A stretch of DNA of 64,000 nucleotides, from NCBI GenBank assembly GCA_958295665.1, contig OY282558.1:21699409-21763408 (forward strand), written 5' to 3'. The notes below the pieces were generated by a model, which worked only from the letters and a program-made list of their open reading frames with translations, ran no database searches and was not told the DNA's origin. Both the position numbers and the translations under genes were made by a program. This document shows positions 25,201 through 33,502 of this stretch, piece by piece (position 1 is the first letter of the stretch; every line of letters begins with the position of its first letter). Source of the stretch: Tipula vernalis. Its lineage: Eukaryota; Arthropoda; Insecta; Diptera; Tipulidae.

Positions 25201-28200
25201 AAAAAATAGCATTGGCGCTCGCAGAACGACTGAAATATGGTATAGTGGAAATTTTTTGAAGTTGTGAAGCCGACAAATATTTTGTCTAAAATCACGGTTC
25301 CAATCGTCAATTGACGATTGCAGCCGTGATTTTAGACGAAATATTTACAGCCTATCACAACTTCAAAAAGTTTCCACTATACCATATTTTAGTCGTTCTG
25401 CGAGCGCCAATGCTATTTTTTGTATGATTTGATAGGTAGTGCTTTCTCTCTATTTGCAATCGTCAATTGGCGATTAGAAAACTGCAAAATGCGATACCTA
25501 TCGTAAATAATATAAACCCTACGCTCTGCATGAAATGACATTTCTCTCCATATAAAACATATGGAGAGTGAAACTATCGGAATTAAATTAAACCCTACGC
25601 TCTGCATGCAAAATCATTACAGTCCAATCGTCAATTGACGATTGGAACCGTGATTTTAGACAAAATATTTGTCGGCTTCACGACTTCAAAAAATTTCCAC
25701 TATACCATATTTCCGTCGTTCTGCGAGCGCTGATGCTAATTTTTGGTCGGTGTTACAGCTTTATTTTATTCCGATAGGTAGTGCTTTCTCTATATTTTCA
25801 ATCGTCAATTAAAACCAACAAACAAATATTTATTGATTATTTGAAAATTGCATCTAGTTCTCGTAGAAATAATGGAAGAATAGAAACAAGAAAAGACAAA
25901 TGGAAAATTCAAAATTTAAAATTTTTGAAAATTTAACCTTACAATATTAAATTGGTAATAAACAAGACAATTCTATCAATTTTATGAATTTTAAAACTAA
26001 AGATGTTTTACGATTTTGTAAAGGTTGAAACGTTTCTGAATTTGCTACGAACATGCTAAAGAACAATTTGATATTTTAGAATCTAGATGTGAAGTTTAGA
26101 AATTAACATTTCCTGCAATTTTTTAAATTAATTTTTTTTTTTTAATTTTCACATGAAGGTTTCGAATTTTAACAAATTTAAGTTTTTTTTAAAATAAAAA
26201 TTAAGTCGGTTGGCAACATTCACTTAACACCGCTTTCACCGCTTTTCTAAATATTTTTTCTAACGGCTGATTTAGAGGGCTCTGATATTATATACATATA
26301 TTGGAGATAAATAACGGAAAGTTTGCAGGGTGCTTATGCATTTTTTCGCGGCTAGTTAAACATTTTTAAAAATAGCCGGGTACTCAGGTACCCGAAACCC
26401 GAGAATACGAGCCCTAATTTTAAACGAACTTGGAATTTTTAAGGATATTAGTAAGAACTTTGATTTTATATTTTTTTTATAAATTAGAAAAAACAAAATT
26501 TAAAAATTTTAAACCATTTCTAGTAATTGGTATCCATTTTGAATTTTAAGGAATTTTTAAAATTTTAAGAACCGATTTATACTATTTTAATAGATACTTC
26601 GAAATTCAAATTTAGTAATATTTTAGAATTTCATTTTATTTAATCGGCCCCGTGAAATAATACTGTAGGAAATAAGGCCATAATTGTTTTTTATTGCCAT
26701 ATTACACTTTAATATTGTGCAATGTAGCCATAATTGAATGTTCAATACGGCCATAATTTATTTCATTTCTCAATTTTCCATAAAGTTTAGCTCAGTTCCG
26801 TAACCGAATAAGTAAATAAGACCATACAAAATAATTATGACCTTATTTCCCACGAACTTCTTTTCACGGCCGCAAAGGGTCTAAATGCGAGTTTCTTCGT
26901 TTGCTTCGTTCTGTTACGTTACATCTGGCAGGATGGGAGAGGTTTCGAGATATTTTACGATATGTTATGATGAGGGGGAGGGAGAAGTTAAAAATACGCA
27001 AAAAACCTTTATGCAATACGTGAACGGCCTTCTTAGTGAACACATGATTTGTAATAAGCTGTTGTTGTGAAAATCTTCTAAAATTTGGTTTAAAACTTAA
27101 ATAAATTAATTACTACCAGAAAATGAAAACGATTTTCGGTTCGCGTCTCGGGTTGTGATGAATAAACGTAATTTTTTTTTGCGATGGCTTTAAAAATAAA
27201 TTAAAATAATTTTAAATGTTAGTGCCGGTTAATTTAGTGTTAAAAGTAACTATGAGTGTACTAGTGACGAGTTTTTTTTTCATCAAAAGTGTGTTTCAAT
27301 CGTAAATTTTGTGTTAATACTAAATTAATAAATATAACTTAAAAACCACCATTATTTTTTTAGTTAGTGACAGAATGGGTAAGACTGCATTCTGCATTAC
27401 CGATGGTTTAATACCGACGTTGTTTATTAAAATGGAATTGGATGCTTTGTTTTATACAAAAGTCGTAAAGAACTTAAGCAATTAGTTAATGAACTGTTTA
27501 GTTCATAAATAATTGGATAGTGGCAACATGACGAAGATGTCATTTTTAGTGTTGTGATAAAAAAAAAATGTATTTAAATGTTAATATAGTTTTGTGAAAG
27601 TTTTTTGTGTCATAAGGAAAATATGAGTGTATCAGTGTTATCATGTAATAGTTAAAATAAATAAAAGTTTCTATAATTAAGAAGAAAATAATAGTGCATA
27701 AATTAGTGAATTAAATATCCTTTGATAGTGTTGAGTTATTTACAGATCATTTATGACAAGTGGTAAAGTAATTTTCTACATTACCGATACCATTTTGCAT
27801 ATGTATTGTAAGGTAAGTGATGCATTATTGACCTCAGGCTGTGTTTTTGATTTTGATTACTTTTTATTTATTTTAATTACGCTTTTTTGGTAAAGGATGA
27901 AATGAAATTTTGAAAGGCTAAAAGAAATATAGTGGATTAGGTTAATGTATTTTCATAGTGTGTTAGTGTTAATAACAAAATTTAATTGTTATTATTAACA
28001 TTGCTGCCTATAGTGGATTGTGTTTTTGGCAGAGATAGGTAGTATTGAAAACTAGTATTTATGACACAGTTTTCGACACTTTTTGACACGAGTTCGGACA
28101 CTGTTTTAACAGTTTGAACATTTTTCGAAATTTACCATTCAATTATATCAAAAACTTGCTCACGAAACAATAAGAATATTTTATTTCCTCTTTTTCCTAA

Positions 28201-31200
28201 TATCCGCTCGCACAGTTTTTAACACTTTCCGACAGTTTTTGACCAAAATTTAAGGTTTTTGACCTATTTCTGACAAAATTTTTTAGCGTTTTACCCATCT
28301 CTGGTTTTTGGATACCAAAGTCAGTAGTCACAAATAAATTTTTCCCCACATAAAGTTGTCTATTTCAAGTGTGTACAGTTGGGGAGAGCGGATATACGAG
28401 AAATTTATGGTTGACCTTTCTTTCGATCGTAAGAGCATAAATAAATCAATGCGATTTTGTAATTTGTTGAAGGTAGCTATTTGTTTACCGTTGTTTTACC
28501 AGATTCGCACTAGGAATTCTTATACATACTTACTTATATCCCATATGACCGAGTAGGTTTGAATCGAATTCAGAAACAGTGAAACAGCAATAGGCAATAT
28601 GGGATATAAAAATGTGCATTAGGGTATGTTAGTGTTAGTGCCTACGGTAAATGCCAAAACCAACAAAAATGTCTATACACTTTTGCTTATTGTGAATTTC
28701 ATCTCATGGTGATGTTGAAGGTATTTTGCCATTAGTGCATGAGTATGTGTGTCTGTGTGGATGTTTATTGTTGAATTGATGAAGAGTCTCGCTTGTATTT
28801 TGGATGGCTTGCTTATTCTAGGATTGCCGTTGTTCGGTTGTATTTGTATGCATGGTTTTTCCTTTACTGTACAATGGCATCGAGCGCGATCGATTTATTA
28901 TTGTTTTTCGATTTACTCTTTATGCGATGCAAGTAGATATGTTGGGGCATGGATTGAGAACAATTTTTTGTTGGTTGAGATGCGTTGAAAGAATTTATAG
29001 TTTATGTTATTGTATTTTATTTATTCAAGCGATTTTCTTTGGGGTAAGGATTGTAAAGTTTTGAATTCTAAACCGAATTGATTCGGAATTTAAATTTCGT
29101 TGAACAGGTTATGGGTTTGTATTTTAATTGAGTTTATGATTCAAATCATAGATTTTGTGCTAATTGTTTTTAATTGGTACAAATAGGAAAATAATAGCTT
29201 TTGACTAATATTTGTGTTCACGATTAACTTAAACCACTGCACAATACTGTGGGATTTTAAGCGGAATAGACGAATAAGCAATTAGTTATTATTTAATGTG
29301 ATTTTGGAGGTGTTTCTGAGATTAGCTAAGTAATTATGTTGTTAGTTTGTTAATTTGGAAATTGAACTTATTTGGTTTCGGGTCTTAGAAGATTTTAAAT
29401 TCGAATCTTAGAATTGTATTGGGATTTTCAGAGTGAAGAAACCGTGATTTCTTTCTTTTTGATTATTTTTATCATTTAATTTTATACTCGTATTATTTAA
29501 TTTAATTTAGTGTGGCACTTTGGGCTGTTAGTATTTAATATGTTCCAGGTTAATTAAAACTATTTTGTAGTGTTCTTTAAGCAGAATAAAGTAACAGACA
29601 AAATTATTATTTAATTTTAATTTTAGTGATAATTCTGGAATTAGCTGATAGGGGGCGAGTAGCAGGGACAGCAGAGACGCAACGATTTCAACAACAACGT
29701 CAAGCAACACTACCTACAGTTAGTACAAATTTGGGTGACCGCATGGGAACATGATGATGGAACAAAATCTCGCCCCCCTCTCACAACCCCCGATGGAAAA
29801 AATGGTGGAGGGGAATAATAATAGTTGTTTACAGCTTTTCAGAAGAAAAAAGTTTGCGGTACCAGGAGATTGTTGTCATTGTGTCTTCTTACAGGTTGGA
29901 GCAGTAAGATGAACTTTAAAATTGTATTGTCTTTGTGCTAAATAAATTACTAAAAAATATATTACTAACAAATTTACTAACTATCAACTACTTAGGTGTC
30001 TGGAACCGGGTTGAGTCTTTGTTGCTAACATTCCTTTCCCATCCCTCGATCTTGTTATATGTAAAAAGGTGTACGACGGCGGCCTGGCCAGGGGCGGATA
30101 TCACAACTATTAGACTCATAGTTAGTTATCGATGTGGCGCCTTTCTTTACGGAGTTTGGCTTCATGAAGAATGGTGTGTGTCGTGTTGTTAACATGGGTA
30201 TAGTGGTGTGGTATTCGCATTTATAATACGGGAGACTTGCTTAATGCTTGATCGTACATCGCAATCAATCAATCAATCAATCAACCAGAAAATGAAAACG
30301 ATTTTCATAAAAGATGTCCATTTATGTTGAAATTCAAACATTTATAAAAATTTCTTAGGGAAGTTGTGACATTTACATTTAAAAATCTGTCTTATTAAAA
30401 AAGCGATCAAAAATTGTTAAATATCTATTTTGCCACCCTATAGGTCCGGGGCTTTAGGTAAATGCAATTCTGTTTGATAAACAGTTCGATATAAGGTATA
30501 TTTGATTGCCTTGGTAATGATGAAGTGCCAATTAATCTTTTGCTCTTCCGAAACAAGTTCTAAAATCAGTATATTTTGCTTATTTGTACTCATCTTGTTG
30601 TGTCCTAGTTCTATATGGGCTCTGGAGCTAAATATATATTACAAGAAATTCAATTTGTACATAATAGAGCGAATTTGATGGTCTCCTTACATAAAATTGT
30701 ATGCAAAACGACTAAAAAAAATTTCTCTTTTGCGATTAGTTATTGGTATCATGAGCATAATATCCGAACAAAGCTTATAGGCTAGTTTTTGCCAGAATCT
30801 CAACCACTTAAAATAGCATTTTTAGCAGTATTAATTTGTACAATAATTTGCCGGACAATATTAAAACCACTAAGCAAAGTTCTAGTTATTAAAGCTATGT
30901 ATGTCTTATCATTAGGATAAAAATTATAAAATTAATTTTCCAAAATTACCTGATAGTCCCGCAGGGCGATGCAAGTTTCCCGACGACGGTAGTGATGTTG
31001 TTTCCCGTGGCAGTGTTCCTTGCAGGTGTTTCGACGAACCATTAATTTCTATTGTTTGGTGCACTAAATAAAAAAAAATTGCGCACAACGCTATTTAATC
31101 TGTCATTTTACTGGCATCTAATGTAGAATACTTACGTTGTATCGTATTTGGTGTATTTCGCATATAATTATTCCCACGATATCGTCGACATATACAAATG

Positions 31201-31662
31201 GCGAAACCAACTATGCACGCACAAATTACTAATAAACTACTTACAGCTACAAGTACAAACCATGTTAATTCCAAACCTAACAATTTATTTGTATCTTGAC
31301 TTTGACATAATGTACCAACAGCCTCGTCGGAACCATCGGCACAATGATTTACGCCATCGCATACTAAATCGGGATGAATACAAAATTCTCTTAAAGTGCA
31401 ACGAAAATCTTTGCATGTATGTTCTGTATCGTACAAATAAATAAATATACATTTTTATTAAATTTTAATTAATTTAGTGTAAAACAAAAACAACAAAACA
31501 ATATAATTTTTTATTACTTGGATCTTTTACAGCTGTTATGACCATTTTGAAACCATTTGTATCCGTACCCCAGCCATCAGTCACGTATTTCAATGTAACA
31601 AAATTTGTACGTGTGAAAATTGCACCGACTGATTGTTTTGTATTACGGCATGTGAGGTCCGC
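19274..31662 (-). CDS. CUB / LDL-receptor class A single-pass receptor, C-terminal exons
   Basis: Minus-strand exons with GT-AG borders: 31518-31662, 31136-31423, 30950-31063 and 19274-19403. The first encodes the end of a CUB domain (TCRNTKQ, FVTLKYVTDG, FKMVITAVKDP). The second begins with an LDLa module (CKDFRC, FCIHPDLVCDG, HCADGSDEA), followed by a transmembrane helix (about LTWFVLVAVSSLLVICACIV) and the basic stop CRRYRG. The rest is cytoplasmic, ending QKDEWFV. The first three exons join in phase. The 30950 exon leaves one base, but the last exon needs two, so at least one exon of length 3n+1 is missing from my model between them. Upstream exons were not found and are probably outside the window. 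The layout resembles Neto- or Culd-type receptors; the exact orthologue is uncertain. Confidence 0.82.
20640..21480 (+). pseudogene. Degenerate LINE reverse-transcriptase fragment
   Basis: Scattered RT motifs appear in order on the plus strand despite stops and frameshifts: DSAAPG (near 21040), KGKAKNEPSNYRRISL (near 21130), FLIDVKK (near 21200), GVPQGSILEPFLF (near 21320) and DDLAVIYGG (near 21405), corresponding to the YADD-box region. This is the usual order for Jockey-group non-LTR retrotransposons. Both ends are lost and no target duplication was found. It lies in the large receptor intron in opposite orientation to that gene. Confidence 0.75.
22126..22303 (+). repeat. Left terminal inverted repeat of the Chapaev-like element
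   Basis: About 178 bases pairing with 24831-25008 in inverted orientation. Both contain GGCTCGGAAAACCACGTCTC and GATCGAAAGTTCCATGTTTG. Differences are mostly single bases plus small changes near the inner end. Confidence 0.88.
22572..24511 (+). pseudogene. Broken Chapaev-like transposase gene
   Basis: A single frame runs from the ATG at 22572 to 24290, interrupted only by a TAA at 23508-23510 and a TGA at 23742-23744. A frameshift near 24280 then moves the C-terminus to the frame ending at 24511, about 645 codons in total. The N-terminal third is rich in paired cysteines (CLLC, CSSC, CDCKLC, CKKC, CNSPKC), like a metal-binding domain. A DDE-type core is suggested by GLDGGGGFLK (first Asp), ATDLKMAN followed by HYPCMWC (second Asp with the inserted C-x2-C), SPGFAGNACKNLL, and EQATESVHHDF (candidate Glu). 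The catalytic assignment is inference. It sits between the element's inverted repeats and would catalyse its excision and integration if intact. Confidence 0.8.
24831..25008 (-). repeat. Right terminal inverted repeat of the Chapaev-like element
   Basis: Inverted partner of 22126-22303. It is followed immediately by the target duplication ACTA at 25009-25012. Confidence 0.88.
25009..25811. repeat. Cluster of inverted repeat units joined by a 20-bp palindrome
   Basis: Four related units of about 150-170 bp lie in the order A (about 25009-25165, its left end cut by the Chapaev element), B (25148-25325), C inverted (25306-25480) and D inverted (25624-25811). Units share GCGCTCGCAGAACGAC, TGGTATAGTGGAAA, TAAAATCACGG and AGAGAAAGCACTACCTAT. 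Junctions carry CAATCGTCAATTGACGATTG, a perfect 20-base palindrome, or close variants. A matches D (both with ACCAAAAATTAGCATCAGC or its complement) and B matches C (both with AAAAAATAGCATTGGC). The whole array is therefore a nested palindrome. The 140-bp spacer between C and D contains CCCTACGCTCTGCATG twice. Confidence 0.8.
25812..26644. other. AT-rich intron sequence, no gene seen
   Basis: Part of the large receptor intron. It has a small hairpin GGGTAC-TCAG-GTACCC near 26378-26393 and otherwise undifferentiated AT-rich sequence. Confidence 0.4.
26645..26873. mobile_element. MITE-like element with imperfect terminal inverted repeats
   Basis: The left end reads CGGCCCCGTGAAATAATAC, then GGAAATAAGGCCATAATTG. 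The complement of the right end reads CGGCCGTGAAAAGAAG, then GGGAAATAAGGTCATAATTA. The arms of about 50 bp match with a few gaps, and the interior is AT-rich and non-coding. No convincing target duplication was seen. Size and structure fit a non-autonomous DNA transposon. Confidence 0.55.
27115..27137. repeat. Left copy of the 23-bp target-site duplication
   Basis: Identical over 23 bases to 30284-30306. The bases just outside the match differ on both sides (27114 T versus 30283 A; 27138 G versus 30307 A), which sets its limits. Confidence 0.85.
27138..30283 (+). mobile_element. 3.1-kb retroposed insertion with a 23-bp target duplication and ATCA tail
   Basis: A 23-base direct repeat, starting ACCAGAAAATGAAAAC and ending GATTTTC, flanks this segment exactly at 27115-27137 and 30284-30306. 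The segment ends in a short tandem tail of CAAT units (30261-30283). A long target duplication plus a simple-repeat tail is the signature of target-primed reverse transcription. No reverse-transcriptase, endonuclease or RNase H motif was found inside, so this would be a non-autonomous element or a retroposed cellular RNA mobilised in trans. A splice-donor-like site TTGTAAG/GTAAGTG occurs near 27812. The last 220 bases (about 30060-30260) are GC-richer and may be a LINE-like 3' end. Confidence 0.75.
29751..29912 (+). CDS. Small ORF or candidate exon of unknown function
   Basis: A 53-codon frame opens with three ATG codons and ends at TGA 29910-29912. The peptide begins MMMEQNLAPLSQPPMEK and later has RRKKFAVPGDCCHCVFLQ, with a cysteine cluster CCHC. 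CAG/GTTGGA near 29894 could act as a splice donor, in which case this would be a first coding exon. It lies within the retroposed segment 27138-30283, so it may be a relic of the mobilised RNA. It matches no family I recognise; it may equally be a chance frame in a less AT-rich patch. Confidence 0.25.
   Translation: MMMEQNLAPLSQPPMEKMVEGNNNSCLQLFRRKKFAVPGDCCHCVFLQVGAVR
30284..30306. repeat. Right copy of the 23-bp target-site duplication
   Basis: Exact partner of 27115-27137, directly after the CAAT-type tandem tail. Confidence 0.85.
30307..30949. other. Intron sequence of the receptor gene
   Basis: Non-coding sequence between the retroposed insertion and the receptor exon at 30950-31063. 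No motif or repeat was recognised. Confidence 0.45.
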
Positions 31663-32785
31663 CTATTAAAAGAGAGAAGGAACAAAATTTAATTTTTATT
31701 TCGAAAATCTACAACAACAAAAATAAAAAGGAAAATTTTATGTTTTTTCAAATTAAAATTTATGTTTTTATATGTATATAGAAAATTGACATATTTTTTG
31801 TTGTTGTCATGTAGTTATCGTTTATTTTTATGATTTTCTTGTTTTCCAAACATTTCTCTAAAGGTATTCCTTTTTATAACACCTTTGATGGGAGTTCAAA
31901 CAGAGACGATTTAGTTTTACTGACTTGTTTGTCACTTTAATGAATTTATACAAGGCGTAATTTTATCCAAATATTGCACCGCAATATTCAATATTTTAAC
32001 TTACATTTTCCTGCCAAATTTTCAAATTGATCGGGACGCGGAAGAAAACGTCAAGTTTGAATTTAACTATTACGTATAGCTATTAGTGTGCATCTTGAAC
32101 ATTTTAGCGCGGCCTAGGGTGGTCAAGTTTCTAAAATGGTTCGTCCCTCTACTTAGAGCCAACACCCGACTTTCTTTTATAAACGGAGAATTTTGAGAAG
32201 CTTATTATGGATATTCCACATTATCCACAATAAAATCTAGAAGCCTTGAGTTGAGTTTGCGTTGTATGCGGATTAAGTGACTTAAAGATGTTTCTTAAAT
32301 CACGGCTTTCAACCATTATTTTAAATTATTTATTTATAATATTAATTTAATAAATTTCACATAACATTATTTTATTATTAATTTTCATTTTATTTTTTTA
32401 TCATTAAATTTTATGTTTTTTTATTTTATCACCACCATTGTACACAAATACACTTTTAATTTTAAAACGAAGTGAAGAAGTGCAAAGCGAGACGAGACTA
32501 GAAAAAACAAATTAAATTTGGTGTTCGTGATTTCGTGGTTTGTTTGGTATTCGTGATTTCGTTAGTGAATTGTCATGCTGCGAATCTGTGATTGGTGCAG
32601 CAGATCATGAAGAGGAAATCAGACCAATGCACCAGAGCTATTTATTGTATAGTTGATGTAGAGTGAGCTCGGGTGCCAATATATGTAGTTGATAAATTGT
32701 GTCGGAGAACGAATGAGTGAACCGCTACAGTATCTTTACATGATAATATTTAGAAAAGTCACTAAGTAGGTACATAGAACGCTAA
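31663..32785. other. Upstream receptor intron or spacer, no exon recognised
   Basis: Immediately upstream, in minus orientation, of the CUB exon. I looked for further CUB exons (cysteine and aromatic motifs with GT-AG borders) and found none. The sequence is AT-rich, especially 32320-32420. Confidence 0.4.
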
Positions 32786-32789
32786 TCCT

Positions 32790-33122
32790 CCACCTCTTCT
32801 TCATACTGTATCATTCCTGAACAACTTATAACCATCTATTTCAACGCTTTTATAATTATGTGATGACTTAAGAGATTCGATTCAGACAATTCAATATGGT
32901 GAGAAATATTCTTAAATTCCATTCTCAATTTATCAATATTAGCCGAAACAGGTGAATTTCTTGACGCATAGTCCGGATCAGATCCATATTTATATGTGAA
33001 GCAATAACAACATTTGATCCAACATCGATTTTGGTTCACAAATGGTGATCTAAAATGTAGTTGAACAAAATTTTGTATAAAGCGAGAAAGAATATAATGC
33101 ATACAGTATGAGTATGAAGAGG
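32790..33122. repeat. Small inverted-repeat element (MITE-like)
   Basis: CCTCTTCTTCATACTGTATC near 32793-32812 pairs, with a few mismatches, with GATACAGTATGAAGAAGAGG-like sequence near 33095-33122. About 330 bases in total, with a non-coding interior apart from an unremarkable open minus frame. No target duplication was established. Confidence 0.35.
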
Positions 33123-33502
33123 CAGATTCAAAACGAAACGAGACAGAACATTAAAATTTTGTGTTTGTTTGTTTTACGCATCTTGGTGTCGGGATCAGAT
33201 CAAACGTCAAGAAATGCGGCTATATGACATATTTTCAAGGGATTCATCATAACTGGGGAAATGTTAGGATAACTACTATTACAGCTCACAATCGCAACAA
33301 ATATGACAAGCCAGAATTACCTGTATGAAATAGAAGAATAAGCAAAATAATATGTAAGATAAAATATAAAATCTGAAGACTAAAACATGTTAAAATTCAT
33401 ATTTACTGACTAAAACTGAATAAGGCACAATAAGAACAAGATATAAGCTAATCATGAACTAAATGTACTTTAAGATATTATATATTAAATAATAAATTAA
33501 CT

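Noticed and set aside
28356..29064. Short membrane-like ORFs in the 3.1-kb retro-insert
   Set aside because: Overlapping frames rich in Phe, Ile, Tyr and Cys, as expected from T-rich DNA. No conserved feature.
32836..33102. 88-codon minus frame considered as an upstream exon of the receptor
   Set aside because: No CUB or LDLa cysteine pattern and no matching splice phase; it lies inside a small inverted-repeat element.
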